From NCBI RefSeq assembly GCF_006438725.1, contig NZ_RCZD01000005.1, forward strand, positions 1-64,000: a stretch of DNA of 64,000 bases. The letters run 5' to 3'. Below the pieces are notes generated by a model. It was not told the origin of the DNA. It did no database searches and saw only the letters and a program-made list of their open reading frames with translations. The stretch is from Ewingella americana. GTDB taxonomy: Bacteria; Pseudomonadota; Gammaproteobacteria; Enterobacterales; Enterobacteriaceae. The stretch's first letter is position 1. Each line of letters opens with the position of its first letter. The position numbers and the translations under genes are program-made. Positions 33,904 through 43,531 of the stretch are shown here, piece by piece.

Positions 33904-34200
33904 TCAGTTCATGCCGTATTTTTTCAGTTTCTTACGCAGCGTACCGCGGTTGATACCCATCATCAGGGCCGCACGAGTCTGGTTGCCACGGGTATACTGC
34001 ATCACCATGTCTAACAGTGGCTGTTCAACTTCAGCCAATACCAACTCATACAGGTCATTCACGTCCTGACCATTTAACTGAGCAAAATAGCCCTTAAGTG
34101 CTTGTTTTACCGAGTCACGCAGGGGTTTTTGGGTTACCTGATCCTGAGAATTAACGGTAGAAACGGTCAGTACGTCAGAATTCACGCGTTGTTCGAACAT
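33904..34200 (-). CDS. fis: Nucleoid protein Fis
   Basis: Homodimeric DNA-bending protein that activates rRNA promoters and shapes the nucleoid in fast growth. At 98 residues it has the same length as E. coli Fis and is nearly identical to it. The N-terminal beta-hairpin arms ([20 protein letters not shown]) contact recombinases, and the C-terminal helix-turn-helix ([20 protein letters not shown], then KKYGMN) binds DNA. It lies 21 bp downstream of dusB in the conserved dusB-fis operon. Confidence 0.98.
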   Translation of the reverse strand: MFEQRVNSDVLTVSTVNSQDQVTQKPLRDSVKQALKGYFAQLNGQDVNDLYELVLAEVEQPLLDMVMQYTRGNQTRAALMMGINRGTLRKKLKKYGMN

Positions 34201-34221
34201 AGTTCTGTCAGCTCTTTTTTG

Positions 34222-35187
34222 TTACGCAAGATTTTCGAAATATGCTTCCAACGCCTCCAGCTGTTCGCTGGCATCCTCTATGGCGTTGAAGGAGCGCCGA
34301 AACTGGTCATTCGGGGCATGCTCCTGGAGATACCAGGAAACGTGCTTACGGGCGATACGGAATCCCTTGCCTTGACCATAAAAGTCGTGCAATTCCCGTA
34401 TGTGCCCTAACAACAAGTGCTGAACCTCCCCAATTGGTGGCGGTGGTAACAGCTCCCCTGTGTCCAGATAATGCTGGATTTCCCGGAAGATCCAGGGTCT
34501 CCCCTGAGCAGCACGTCCAATCATCAGAGCATCAGCTCCGGTGTAGTCGAGTACTGCCCTGGCTTTATGCGGGTCAGTTATGTCGCCATTCGCGATAATC
34601 GGAATGGAAACACTCTGCTTAACTGTCCGAATACTGTCGTATTCCGCCTCTCCATTGAAGAGGCAGGCACGGGTTCGGCCATGAATTGTCAGGGCCTGAA
34701 TTCCACAGTCTTCAGCCAATTGGGCAATTTGTACACAGTTACGGTGTTCCGGTGCCCAACCAGTACGAATTTTCAACGTGACTGGCACATCTACCGCATT
34801 CACAACGGCAGAGAGAATCTGTTTGACCAGATCCGGATACTGCAACAAGGCAGATCCTGCCAGTTTGCGGTTCACTTTCTTGGCCGGGCAACCCATATTG
34901 ATGTCAATGATTTGCGCACCGCTCGCCACATTAATTCGGGCGGCAGCCGCCATATCTTCGGGATCGCAACCGGCAATTTGCACGGCTCTGATACCCGGTT
35001 CATCGTTATGTACCATACGCAATCGCGACTTGTCCGTCCGCCACACTTCCGGATTGGAAGAGAGCATTTCGGAGACTGCCATTCCAGCTCCCATCGCATG
35101 ACATAAGGCACGAAACGGTCGGTCTGTTATACCGGCCATTGGGGCCGCAATCAGGCAATTTGTAAGCTGGTGGTGTCCGATGCGCAT
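34222..35187 (-). CDS. dusB: tRNA-dihydrouridine synthase B
   Basis: FMN-dependent enzyme that reduces specific uridines in the tRNA D-loop to dihydrouridine with NADPH. It has 321 residues: a TIM-barrel domain starting at [12 protein letters not shown], catalytic Cys in [18 protein letters not shown] (around residue 100), and the helical C-terminal domain with RKHVSWYL. First gene of the dusB-fis operon, with the strong promoter at 35227-35255. Confidence 0.97.
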   Translation of the reverse strand: MRIGHHQLTNCLIAAPMAGITDRPFRALCHAMGAGMAVSEMLSSNPEVWRTDKSRLRMVHNDEPGIRAVQIAGCDPEDMAAAARINVASGAQIIDINMGCPAKKVNRKLAGSALLQYPDLVKQILSAVVNAVDVPVTLKIRTGWAPEHRNCVQIAQLAEDCGIQALTIHGRTRACLFNGEAEYDSIRTVKQSVSIPIIANGDITDPHKARAVLDYTGADALMIGRAAQGRPWIFREIQHYLDTGELLPPPPIGEVQHLLLGHIRELHDFYGQGKGFRIARKHVSWYLQEHAPNDQFRRSFNAIEDASEQLEALEAYFENLA

Positions 35188-35226
35188 AGACTTAGAATGA
35201 CCATACTGATGTCCGCAAGGGCGCGT

Positions 35227-35255
35227 ATATTACGCATTTTTGGAGTGAGATGAAA
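35227..35255 (-). promoter_or_regulatory. dusB-fis promoter with GC-rich discriminator
   Basis: On the minus strand TTTCAT (-35, 35255-35250), a 17 bp spacer and TAATAT (-10, 35232-35227) are followed by ACGCGCCC. This is almost the E. coli fis promoter as I remember it; the weak -35 and G/C-rich discriminator underlie growth-rate and ppGpp control. Confidence 0.8.
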
Positions 35256-35558
35256 GGCCAAACTTTGACCAATACTCCTGCAAAACACTTCTCTGAAAGG
35301 TGTTATTTGTCGATAGGGTATTTTTATTTATAAAAAACATTAAGTTAGGTGTGGTTGGTTAAATTGTGCGCTTGTGAAAATTCCTTAAAACTCGCTGTAT
35401 ATACAGGGTAAGCCAGTTGAATCTAAGGTTAAAATTGTTGTTTAAAGTAGCAATAACCGCAAATTTTCTGTGATGTAGATCTTGATTTGGTTAAAAAGTG
35501 AGTCATCCGGGGTAATAATCAATAACACCCTGTGTGCAGCACCAGCAGGCAGAAAAAC

Positions 35559-35585
35559 GGCGCGTCACCGTAAAGGTAAAGCGCC
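35559..35585 (-). terminator. Terminator of the carbonic anhydrase gene
   Basis: GGCGC at both ends frames a stem that continues inward as TTTACC / GGTGA; on the minus strand it is followed by GTTTTTC. It begins 17 bp after the stop codon. Confidence 0.6.
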
Positions 35586-35601
35586 ACTGCGTCGCATCAG
35601 T

Positions 35602-36339
35602 TTATTCGCTGACAATCACACGGCCGTCGAGTTTTTGCACTGGGCGGTTATTAGCATGGTGCATAACCGAGGTGAACGCGTTCAGTTGCTGAACGGTCAC
35701 GGTCATCGGCTGTTGCACCACTAACCAACGCACACCTTCGGTACAAGGTGGGGTGGTCAGAGAACCGCTGAAGCGGTAGTGGGTGAGGTTTTTTGGCAGC
35801 AAGTTGTTCAGATCCACTTTTTCCGTCAGTGGGGCTTTCTGGCCGATTTGCGCAGGAATACGCTGCCAGATTTTCTCAAGCGCGGAGTTTGATTTACCGA
35901 TGTCGAACATTACCGCGACGACTGCGATTTCACCGGCCGCATCCATATGCACAAAGTGGGCTTCCAGCGGGAAGGATTTACCATTAATGGTATTTTCGCT
36001 TGGCGCATGGAAATGGAACTGTTGCAGAACGAATCTCTCGCCATCCAGGGTCAGGACATCACCTTCTTTCACATCAACCTGAATGCTGTGACCGTTGTTG
36101 ATGACGCTCTCTGGAGCCAGTTTGTAGTCGATGTTCAGTGGTTGAGAATGTGTTTGCAGCGCGCCATGAATATCCACCGGTGACTGGTTTTTACCCTTTT
36201 CGCACAACATAAACTCGGGATTGAGTTTCGACCAGTTTTGCGGTGCGGCTTCACCTTCATAAGACCAGTGTGCGGCGTCTTGTGCCATCGCCTGAGAACA
36301 GAATGCCGCCAGAACGACCGCCAATAATTTCGCTTTCAT
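35602..36339 (-). CDS. cah: Periplasmic alpha-carbonic anhydrase
   Basis: Zinc enzyme that interconverts CO2 and bicarbonate. The 245-residue precursor has a signal peptide (MKAKLLAVVLAAFCSQAMAQ). It carries the alpha-class motifs NQSPVDI, the zinc ligands FHFHAPSEN plus the third His in LEAHFVHMD, and GSLTTPPCTEGVRW. Two cysteines, in FMLCEKG and PPCTEG, probably form the usual disulfide. It is transcribed alone between prmA and dusB, a position where this gene is absent in E. coli. Confidence 0.92.
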   Translation of the reverse strand: MKAKLLAVVLAAFCSQAMAQDAAHWSYEGEAAPQNWSKLNPEFMLCEKGKNQSPVDIHGALQTHSQPLNIDYKLAPESVINNGHSIQVDVKEGDVLTLDGERFVLQQFHFHAPSENTINGKSFPLEAHFVHMDAAGEIAVVAVMFDIGKSNSALEKIWQRIPAQIGQKAPLTEKVDLNNLLPKNLTHYRFSGSLTTPPCTEGVRWLVVQQPMTVTVQQLNAFTSVMHHANNRPVQKLDGRVIVSE

Positions 36340-36494
36340 GAAATATCCCTTTCAATGCCAATGGAGAATAATAACCCTGTTTTAAATATGGCCTTTTTGG
36401 CCGCGGCAGATTATAGCGGGAAGTCGCGAGGGGGGGTATTGGGAAATGAGGGAACCGCCCGTTCTGCTACACGTTGCAAAACGGACGGAAAGCA

Positions 36495-37379
36495 TTAGCC
36501 TTTTTTAACACCGGTAATGCGGCACCACTCTTCTTTTTCGGCAATCGGATCAAGCTCAAACAGCGCCTGATAGGCATCAACCACTCCCTGGGCCTGGCTG
36601 GCAAGGATACCCGACAATCCGAGATGACCACCGGCAACCGGCAATATGCTGATAAGCGGTGCCAGTTCACGCAATGGGCCAGCAAGGATGTTAGCCACCA
36701 CGACATCGGCAGAAAGAGTGTCCGGCTGGTCTTCGGGCAGATAGAGCGACAGACGCTCTGAGACACCGTTACGCTGCGCGTTATCGCGGCTGGCCTGAAT
36801 GGCCTGCGGGTCGATATCAATGCCGATAGCCTGTGCTGCACCCAGTTTCAGGGCGGCAATCGCCAAAATGCCAGAGCCACAACCGAAGTCGATGATAGTT
36901 TTGCCTTGCAGGTCTAACCCATCCAGCCACTCGAGGCACATGGCCGTGGTTGGATGAGTTCCTGTTCCGAACGCCAGACCGGGGTCGAGCATTACGTTCA
37001 CGGCGGTTGGGTCCGGCACGTCTCGCCAGCTCGGGCAGATCCACAGGCGCTGGCCGAAACGCATTGGGTGGAAGTTATCCATCCACTCACGCTCCCAGTC
37101 TTTGTCTTCCAGTTGCTCGATTTTATGTGCAAAACCTTTGCCCAGCAGCGGTTCGTTTTCCAGCATGGCGACCACGGCGGCCATATCCGTTTCCGCGTCA
37201 TACAGGCCGATGGCGTCGGTGTCGCCCCACAGCAGAGTTTCCCCCGGCAGCGGTTCAAACACCGGGTTGTCATGGGTGTCGAGGAAGGTCACTGACACGG
37301 CACCACTGTCGATAAGCGCGTCGCTGAGCGTTTCCGCGTCGTTACCCGTGGTGTTAATTTTTAGTTGGATCCAAGGCAT
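36495..37379 (-). CDS. prmA: Ribosomal protein L11 methyltransferase
   Basis: Trimethylates ribosomal protein L11 at several amino groups using S-adenosylmethionine. It has 294 residues: an N-terminal substrate-binding domain ([16 protein letters not shown]...), the linker, and the Rossmann methyltransferase domain with [28 protein letters not shown] (around residues 160-178) and [10 protein letters not shown]. It is similar in length to E. coli PrmA (293) and follows panF, as in E. coli. Confidence 0.97.
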   Translation of the reverse strand: MPWIQLKINTTGNDAETLSDALIDSGAVSVTFLDTHDNPVFEPLPGETLLWGDTDAIGLYDAETDMAAVVAMLENEPLLGKGFAHKIEQLEDKDWEREWMDNFHPMRFGQRLWICPSWRDVPDPTAVNVMLDPGLAFGTGTHPTTAMCLEWLDGLDLQGKTIIDFGCGSGILAIAALKLGAAQAIGIDIDPQAIQASRDNAQRNGVSERLSLYLPEDQPDTLSADVVVANILAGPLRELAPLISILPVAGGHLGLSGILASQAQGVVDAYQALFELDPIAEKEEWCRITGVKKG

Positions 37380-37421
37380 AGCAATTCTCTTCTAAGCATG
37401 CGGTAAAAATGGAGCCGCCCG

Positions 37422-38867
37422 TCAGGACGGCTGCAGCGCGGATTCAGTATGGCGGTCGCCAAACTTATTGCCGATGTAAAAAGCCATCAGGCTGAGTAAC
37501 AGCGACGGTACAATCGGGTGCAGACCGGCGAGATGCAGGTCAAAACTGGCAAGCAGGGTATAACAAACCGCACCAACAATCATTGAGCTGAGCGCTCCTG
37601 CCGCGTTAGCACGTTCCCAATAAAGTCCAAGAACCAGCGGCCACAAGAACACCGCTTCCAGCCCGCCGAAGGCCAGCAGATTAAGCCAGATAATCATCTC
37701 TGGCGGACGCCACGCGGCCAGCAATACCAGCAGGCCAAGCACGAAGGTCGCCCAGCTGGAAAAACGCTTCAGGCGCTTCTCATTGGTGATCTGTTCCGGA
37801 CGAACGCCCAGATACAAGTCTTTAACGATAGTCGCAGATGACTGCAACAGCTGGGCGTTGATGGTCGACATAATCGCCGCCATCGGCGCAGCAAGGAAAA
37901 TCCCTGCGGCGTACGGTGGCAAAACGGTGATCATCAGCGTCGGGATAACCTGATCAGGAATTTTCAGATCCGGCAAAATAGCCCGGCCCAGCGCACCGGC
38001 CAGATGCATACCAAACATCAAGATGGCGACCACGATGGTACCGAGCACAATGCCCCGGTGAACCGCTTTGCTGTCTTTGTAGGAGATACAGCGCACGGCG
38101 GTGTGCGGCAGACCAATCACGCCAAAACACACCAGCACCCAGAACGACGCCATAAACGGCAGAGAAAGCACGTCCCCGGCGCCCGTCACAGACACCAGTT
38201 TCGGATCAATCTGCTGCAGTTTATCCACCGCACTGTGCAGGCCGCCCGCAGCATGAATCACGGCGACGAGCAGCAAGATTGTGCCGAGTAGCATCACCAG
38301 TCCTTGCATAGCGTCGTTAAGTACGCTGGCTCGGAAGCCACCAAACGAGGTGTACAGTGCAATACTGATGCCGAAGATCAGCAGGCCAGTGTCGTAGGGA
38401 ATACCGGCGGCAGTTTCCAACAATCGCGCACCACCGATGAACTGTACGGTCATGGCGCCGAGGAAGGCGACCAGCAGGCTGAAACTCGCGAGCCACACCA
38501 GCAGACGGCTTTTATACCGCGCATACAGCATGTCGTTAAGGGTGACCGCGTTATAGCGCCGCGCCAGAATCGCGAATTTCTTGCCGAGTACGCCGAGCGA
38601 AAGCCAGACGGCGGGCAGCTGAATCATCGCCAGCAAGACCCAGCCGAGACCAAATTTGTACGCCGCACCGGGACCGCCGATAAAAGAACTGGCGCTGATG
38701 TACGTGGCGGTAAGGGTCATCGCCAGAACGAAACCGCCCATCGAGCGGTTACCGAGAAAATACTCGGTGAGGAAGCTGCCTTCCTGTCGGCGGGTATAGG
38801 CATAGACCGACAGCCCAAAGACCAACAGCAAGTAGGCCACCAGCGGCAATAAGACTTCAGTCTGCAT
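37422..38867 (-). CDS. panF: Sodium/pantothenate symporter
   Basis: Inner-membrane importer of pantothenate, the coenzyme A precursor, driven by sodium. It has 481 residues and about 13 hydrophobic segments of the SSS family, including RSMGGFVLAMTLTATYISAS near the N-terminus and AAPMAAIMSTINAQLLQSS around residue 335. Its first 11 bases overlap the end of yhdT, indicating coupled translation. The yhdT-panF-prmA order is conserved with E. coli. Confidence 0.96.
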   Translation of the reverse strand: MQTEVLLPLVAYLLLVFGLSVYAYTRRQEGSFLTEYFLGNRSMGGFVLAMTLTATYISASSFIGGPGAAYKFGLGWVLLAMIQLPAVWLSLGVLGKKFAILARRYNAVTLNDMLYARYKSRLLVWLASFSLLVAFLGAMTVQFIGGARLLETAAGIPYDTGLLIFGISIALYTSFGGFRASVLNDAMQGLVMLLGTILLLVAVIHAAGGLHSAVDKLQQIDPKLVSVTGAGDVLSLPFMASFWVLVCFGVIGLPHTAVRCISYKDSKAVHRGIVLGTIVVAILMFGMHLAGALGRAILPDLKIPDQVIPTLMITVLPPYAAGIFLAAPMAAIMSTINAQLLQSSATIVKDLYLGVRPEQITNEKRLKRFSSWATFVLGLLVLLAAWRPPEMIIWLNLLAFGGLEAVFLWPLVLGLYWERANAAGALSSMIVGAVCYTLLASFDLHLAGLHPIVPSLLLSLMAFYIGNKFGDRHTESALQPS

Positions 38868-39114
38868 GAGGGTCCTCCAGCGGAATGTCGCGGTAAATCA
38901 CGCGAACCATCAGCCAGCTCAAAAGAATAAATATCAACGGAACCAGCAGACAAGCCATCTCAAACCAGTGTGGAAGGCCGGTAATGCCCTGTTTGTCGTC
39001 CGGTATATAGGCTGCCAGACACCATGCCAGCAGGTAGGCCAGCGTTAAACCGAACGCCCAGCGGGCTTCCCGGTTGGCTTGTAGAAAGCGCTTATCTATT
39101 TTCTGAGTCTTCAT
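38857..39114 (-). CDS. yhdT: YhdT, small membrane protein
   Basis: The 85-residue protein has two hydrophobic segments (WAFGLTLAYLLAWCLAAYI and ACLLVPLIFILLSWLMV) and the C-terminal YRDIPLEDPHAD that matches E. coli YhdT. It may assist the sodium/pantothenate symporter with which it overlaps by 11 bp, but its function is not known. Two adjacent ATG codons at 39117 and 39114 are possible; the long frame from 39237 runs into the accC side and is unlikely. Confidence 0.88.
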   Translation of the reverse strand: MKTQKIDKRFLQANREARWAFGLTLAYLLAWCLAAYIPDDKQGITGLPHWFEMACLLVPLIFILLSWLMVRVIYRDIPLEDPHAD

Positions 39115-39184
39115 CATCAAAAGTCCCAAACGAAAAAAGGCCGGAATATCCGGCCTTAGTAAGAAAGTACACAAGGATACGTTC

Positions 39185-40534
39185 TTAAGTTTCCTGCAAT
39201 CCGAGTTTCTTTTCCAGATAGTGGATGTTGGTGCCACCGTGCTGGAAGTTTTCGTCGGTCATGATACGCATTTGCAGATCAATGTTGGTTTTGATGCCAT
39301 CGATGATCAATTCAGCCAGTGCGTTCTTCATGCGGGCAATCGCCACATCACGGTTTTCACCGTAAGTGATCAGCTTGCCGATCATGGAATCGTAGTACGG
39401 CGGCACAGTGTAGCCAGCGTAAATGTGCGATTCCCAGCGCACGCCAAAACCACCAGGAGCGTGGAAACGGGTGATTTTGCCAGGGCTTGGCAGGAAGGTA
39501 TTCGGGTCTTCAGCATTGATACGACATTCGACCGCATGGCCCTGAATGCGTACTTCATCCTGTTTGATTGACAGCGGCTGACCGGCAGCAATACGCAGCT
39601 GCTCTTTGATCAGGTCAACGCCGGTGATCATTTCGGTAACCGGATGCTCTACCTGAATACGGGTGTTCATTTCGATGAAATAGAACTCGCCGTTTTCGTA
39701 CAAGAACTCGAAGGTCCCCGCACCGCGGTAATTGATGTCCACACAGGCTTTAGAGCAACGTTCGCCGATATAGCGACGCATTTCTGCGGTGATGCCCGGC
39801 GCAGGTGCTTCTTCAACCACTTTCTGGTGACGACGCTGCATGGAGCAGTCACGCTCTGCCAGATAAATGGCGTTGCCCTGACCGTCGGCCAAAATCTGAA
39901 TTTCGATATGGCGTGGGTTTTCCAGGTACTTTTCCATGTAAACCATGTCGTTGTTGAAAGCCGCTTTAGCTTCCGCACGGGTCATGGTGATGGACTGTTC
40001 CAGATCTTTGTCGGCACGTACAACACGCATACCACGACCACCGCCGCCACCAGAGGCTTTGATGATCACCGGATAGCCAATGCGTTTTGCATGGGCACGG
40101 TTTTGGTCCATGTCGTCGCCCAGTGGGCCGTCAGAACCCGGCACACAGGGGACGCCTGCTTTTTTCATCGCACTGATAGCCGAAACTTTGTCGCCCATCA
40201 GGCGAATGGTTTCTGCTTTCGGGCCGATAAAGATGAAGCCAGAACGTTCAACTTGTTCAGCGAAGTCGGCATTCTCGGACAAGAAACCGTAGCCAGGGTG
40301 GATAGCCACCGCGCCAGTGATTTCAGCCGCAGAGATAATAGCCGGGATGTTCAGATAGCTTTTTACTGAAGGCGCAGGGCCAATACAGACGGTTTCGTCT
40401 GCCAGCAGGACGTGCTTCAGATCGCGGTCAGCAGTGGAGTGGACGGCTACGGTTTTGATGCCCAGTTCTTTACAGGCACGCAAGATACGTAACGCGATCT
40501 CGCCGCGGTTCGCTATAACAATTTTATCTACCAT
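39185..40534 (-). CDS. accC: Acetyl-CoA carboxylase biotin carboxylase subunit
   Basis: ATP-dependent carboxylation of biotin on AccB, first half-reaction of fatty acid synthesis. It has 449 residues like E. coli AccC: an N-terminal domain ([20 protein letters not shown]), the ATP-grasp glycine loop [10 protein letters not shown] around residue 165, and the catalytic core with [15 protein letters not shown], whose Glu and Arg residues bind metal and bicarbonate. It lies 11 bp after accB in the conserved accBC operon, here led by aroQ. Confidence 0.98.
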   Translation of the reverse strand: MVDKIVIANRGEIALRILRACKELGIKTVAVHSTADRDLKHVLLADETVCIGPAPSVKSYLNIPAIISAAEITGAVAIHPGYGFLSENADFAEQVERSGFIFIGPKAETIRLMGDKVSAISAMKKAGVPCVPGSDGPLGDDMDQNRAHAKRIGYPVIIKASGGGGGRGMRVVRADKDLEQSITMTRAEAKAAFNNDMVYMEKYLENPRHIEIQILADGQGNAIYLAERDCSMQRRHQKVVEEAPAPGITAEMRRYIGERCSKACVDINYRGAGTFEFLYENGEFYFIEMNTRIQVEHPVTEMITGVDLIKEQLRIAAGQPLSIKQDEVRIQGHAVECRINAEDPNTFLPSPGKITRFHAPGGFGVRWESHIYAGYTVPPYYDSMIGKLITYGENRDVAIARMKNALAELIIDGIKTNIDLQMRIMTDENFQHGGTNIHYLEKKLGLQET

Positions 40535-40545
40535 GGTACGCCTCG

Positions 40546-41007
40546 TTATTCGATGACGACCAGCGGCTCGTCGAATTCAACCGGCTGGCCGTTTTCCACC
40601 AGAATGGCTTTAACCACGCCAGATTTGTCTGCTTCAATTTGGTTCATCATTTTCATTGCTTCAACGATGCACAGGGTGTCACCTGCGTTAACTTTCTGGC
40701 CGACTTCCACGAAGGCTTTCGCGTCCGGGCTTGGTGTACGGTAGAAAGTCCCCACCATCGGTGAACGGAGGATGTGTCCGCTGATCGCCGCCGGAGCCGC
40801 TTCAACAGGAGCCGCCGCCGGTGCGGCAGCAGCCAGACCCGGCTGTTGTTGCATTGGCATGGCGTAAGCTTGTTGCATCATAGGATAAGCCGGTGCAGGT
40901 GCTGCACGGCTGATGCGCACTGATTCTTCGCCTTCAGAAATTTCCAGTTCAGAAATGCCTGATTCTTCAACCAGTTCGATCAGTTTTTTGATTTTACGAA
41001 TATCCAT
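40546..41007 (-). CDS. accB: Biotin carboxyl carrier protein of acetyl-CoA carboxylase
   Basis: Carries the biotin that shuttles CO2 from AccC to the AccAD transferase. The 153-residue protein has a short N-terminal part ([20 protein letters not shown]), an Ala/Pro/Gln-rich linker (residues ~45-75) and the biotinyl domain with the target lysine in [18 protein letters not shown] (Lys around residue 119). The start lies 32 bp after the aroQ stop. Confidence 0.98.
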   Translation of the reverse strand: MDIRKIKKLIELVEESGISELEISEGEESVRISRAAPAPAYPMMQQAYAMPMQQQPGLAAAAPAAAPVEAAPAAISGHILRSPMVGTFYRTPSPDAKAFVEVGQKVNAGDTLCIVEAMKMMNQIEADKSGVVKAILVENGQPVEFDEPLVVIE

Positions 41008-41039
41008 GGGTGTGATTCCGTACTCTTTTTGCGTAGAAA

Positions 41040-41492
41040 TTAATGGGTTTTAGACAAGCGGTTAACCGCTGCCTGTAAAGCAAAATGGTAGCCATCTGCG
41101 CCAAGTCCACAGATAACGCCCACTGCGATATCGGAAAGATAGGAGTGGTGCCGGAAGGCTTCACGGGCGTGTACGTTCGACAGATGGATCTCGATAAACG
41201 GGATCTGCACTGCCAGCAACGCATCGCGTAACGCCACGCTGGTATGGGTAAAGGCTGCGGGGTTAATCAAGATAAAATCGGTATTTCCGCGCGCCTGATG
41301 GATTCTATCAATCAGGAGATGCTCTGCGTTCGATTGCAGATGGCTCAGCGCAATATTCGCCGCTGCGGCCTGCTGTTCTAAACCTTTAACAATATCGTTG
41401 AGCGTGGTGCTTCCGTAGGTTTCAGGCTCACGCGTCCCTAACAAGTTCAGGTTAGGACCGTTGAGTAGCAAAATGTCAAACTTATCCGCCAT
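41040..41492 (-). CDS. aroQ: Type II 3-dehydroquinate dehydratase
   Basis: Third step of the shikimate pathway: dehydrates 3-dehydroquinate to 3-dehydroshikimate. The 150-residue dodecameric type II enzyme shows [19 protein letters not shown] with the catalytic Tyr and Arg on the flexible lid, [17 protein letters not shown], and the substrate His in [20 protein letters not shown]. coli has the type I enzyme AroD instead; the aroQ-accB-accC arrangement occurs in Yersinia, Serratia and relatives. Confidence 0.96.
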   Translation of the reverse strand: MADKFDILLLNGPNLNLLGTREPETYGSTTLNDIVKGLEQQAAAANIALSHLQSNAEHLLIDRIHQARGNTDFILINPAAFTHTSVALRDALLAVQIPFIEIHLSNVHAREAFRHHSYLSDIAVGVICGLGADGYHFALQAAVNRLSKTH

Positions 41493-41662
41493 TGTGAGCC
41501 TATCTCCGGCAATTAGACAAAGATTGTAGAAAATACCCTGATGTCACCGATTTGTCACCTTTTTCGCGGCAAATCCACCCGGCTGTTTAGCACGAGGTCG
41601 GGCATTATAATGATATCGTGGCAATTCGCAGCTAAATACTGGTCTTATCAGCGAAGATAATC

Positions 41663-41687
41663 AACCCTCAGACTGAAGCTGAGGGTT
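41663..41687. terminator. Hairpin between msrQ and aroQ
   Basis: AACCCTCAG at 41663-41671 pairs with CTGAGGGTT at 41679-41687. It may end the msrPQ transcript 47 bp after msrQ, although the T-run on the minus strand is poor. Confidence 0.45.
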
Positions 41688-41733
41688 TTCACTATGGGAA
41701 TTTGAGGGGTAGGACACAGAAAAGTTCCGCACA

Positions 41734-42336
41734 TCACCGCAGCCACTGACGGAATTTTTTATAGCGAAATGCCAACAATATCGCTGCAATTACGGCATAG
41801 ATGATGGGTTGTGGCGACAAGATTTTGACTGACCACAGATAGTGAATAGGTGCCAGGATGGCGACAACATAGATAAAGTTGTGCAACGTTTGCCACTTGC
41901 CGCCCAGTTTGCGCTGTGACCACAGAGTTGAAGTACAGGACAGCGCCAGCAGGATAATCCAACTGATGATACCGAGCGTCAGATAAGGCCGTGAAATCAG
42001 CTCACTGCCAAGCAGCCCCAGATTGTTAATGCCGAGCTCAAGGAAGGCGTAACTCAGAAGATGCAGAGTTCCCCAGGCAAAACACCATAAACCCACCAGA
42101 CGGCGCACGCGGATCAACAATGGCTGTTTGCCATAACGCGCCACCGGCGCGATAAGCAGGGTTGCCAAAAGCAGTTTCAGCGTCATTCGGCCAGTAAAAT
42201 GCTGGATATCTTTAGCCGGATCGGCGCTGAACCAGCCCTGATTGACGGACAGTAATAGCCACAGAAACGGCAAAAAAGCCGCCATATAGATGACGACTTT
42301 CAGCCATGTGATCTGTGTCAGACTCAAACGCCGCAT
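41734..42336 (-). CDS. msrQ: MsrQ, haem-binding membrane subunit of the methionine sulfoxide reductase system
   Basis: Inner-membrane b-type haem protein of 200 residues with about six hydrophobic segments of the ferric-reductase-like family. His residues in [22 protein letters not shown] and [18 protein letters not shown] are the likely haem ligands. It passes electrons from the quinone pool to MsrP. It lies 30 bp downstream of msrP in the same operon. Confidence 0.95.
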   Translation of the reverse strand: MRRLSLTQITWLKVVIYMAAFLPFLWLLLSVNQGWFSADPAKDIQHFTGRMTLKLLLATLLIAPVARYGKQPLLIRVRRLVGLWCFAWGTLHLLSYAFLELGINNLGLLGSELISRPYLTLGIISWIILLALSCTSTLWSQRKLGGKWQTLHNFIYVVAILAPIHYLWSVKILSPQPIIYAVIAAILLAFRYKKFRQWLR

Positions 42337-42366
42337 TGCGCTTCCCTCATCTGTTTACCCCGACAA

Positions 42367-43368
42367 TTAATAATTAGTGCGCAGATCCAGTCCGCGGTAC
42401 ATCGAGGCAACCTGCTCGCCGTAGCCATTAAACAGCAGCGTCGGCTGGCGTTTTACGTCAAGAATGCCGCCGGAGCCGATAAAGCGTTCCGTGGCCTGCG
42501 ACCAGCGCGGGTGGTCGACTTGCGGGTTCACATTGGCATAAAAACCGTATTCGTTGGTGGCGATCTGGTTCCAGGTGGTTGGCGGCTGATCTTTGGTCAG
42601 ACTGATATTCACGATAGATTTTATCCCCTTGAAACCGTATTTCCACGGTACGGTCAGGCGAATAGGCGCACCATTTTGCGGTGGCAGCGCTTTGCCGTAG
42701 ACACCAACGGTCAGCATGGTCAGCGGGTTCATCGCTTCATCCAATCGCAGACCCTCAACGTAGGGATAATCCAGCCCGCCACCGATGAAGCGGTCTTTCT
42801 GGCCCGGCATATGCTCCGGGTCATACAGCGTTTTAAAGGCCACAAACCGCGCGTTGCTGTTAGGTTCAGCCAATTTAATAATGTTGCTTAGCTGGAAGCC
42901 AATCCATGGAACCACCATCGACCAGGCTTCCACGCAGCGCATGCGGTAAATACGTTGCTCGAGCGGGAAGCGCTTCATGATGTCATCCATATCGAGGGTG
43001 ATCGGTTTTCCGACTTCGCCATCAATGACAATTTTCCACGGCGTCGTCACCAACTGGCCGGCATTGGCTGCCGGATCGGCTTTATCCAACCCAAATTCGT
43101 AAAAGTTATTATAACCAGTGACTTTATCTTCCGGCGTCAGCGCCAAATCATTCTGATAAGCCGCTGGTTTGGTGAAGTCGAGAGGTTTGCCCGCCGGGGC
43201 TTTTGGGCGGTCATGACCTTTGAACCATGAGAGCACATCGGCTTTCGCACTTTGTGGCAATGCCAGCGTAGCCGCGCTAATCCCTAATGCCTGCAGCACT
43301 TTGCGGCGGTCGTGGAAAATACTTTCTGGCGTGACGTCCGCCTCAGTCAGCTTGCGATGTTTGCTCAT
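42367..43368 (-). CDS. msrP: MsrP, periplasmic protein-methionine-sulfoxide reductase
   Basis: Molybdenum-cofactor enzyme that repairs oxidised methionines in envelope proteins. The 333-residue precursor carries a twin-arginine signal ([20 protein letters not shown] ending AKA) for folded export. The Mo-ligating cysteine is in [15 protein letters not shown], around residue 145. It forms a system with the downstream MsrQ. Its need for molybdenum is of interest given the molybdate-type binding proteins at 12.6-14.4 kb, although they are far apart. Confidence 0.96.
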   Translation of the reverse strand: MSKHRKLTEADVTPESIFHDRRKVLQALGISAATLALPQSAKADVLSWFKGHDRPKAPAGKPLDFTKPAAYQNDLALTPEDKVTGYNNFYEFGLDKADPAANAGQLVTTPWKIVIDGEVGKPITLDMDDIMKRFPLEQRIYRMRCVEAWSMVVPWIGFQLSNIIKLAEPNSNARFVAFKTLYDPEHMPGQKDRFIGGGLDYPYVEGLRLDEAMNPLTMLTVGVYGKALPPQNGAPIRLTVPWKYGFKGIKSIVNISLTKDQPPTTWNQIATNEYGFYANVNPQVDHPRWSQATERFIGSGGILDVKRQPTLLFNGYGEQVASMYRGLDLRTNY

Positions 43369-43531
43369 ACCCGCTCCGGTATTATTTGATCATTATAGTT
43401 ATTGATGGATATGACTAAAGAATGATGGGTAAACGTCGATTTAGCGAGAGGGCAGGAGGGAAATTTGAAATTCCTTACAAATGCTTAGGCAATTTCGCGG
43501 GCACGAATGCCCGCTGTATTAAATAAGGGTA

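Larger units (their letters stand above)
35188..35601. other. 414 bp gap between dusB and carbonic anhydrase
   Basis: The left part is the dusB-fis promoter. Next to it lie A/T-rich tracts (around 35320-35345), likely UP-element or Fis-binding DNA. CTGTATATACAG at 35395-35406 is a palindrome but not a LexA box. The carbonic anhydrase terminator is at the right edge. No gene is seen. Confidence 0.5.

Noticed and set aside
35395-35406. CTGTATATACAG as a LexA box
   Set aside because: It is a perfect palindrome, but only four bases separate CTGT and ACAG, whereas LexA needs eight.
39644-40369. 241-codon plus-strand frame over accC
   Set aside because: Antisense shadow of accC, rich in His and Phe as expected from reverse reading of a conserved gene.
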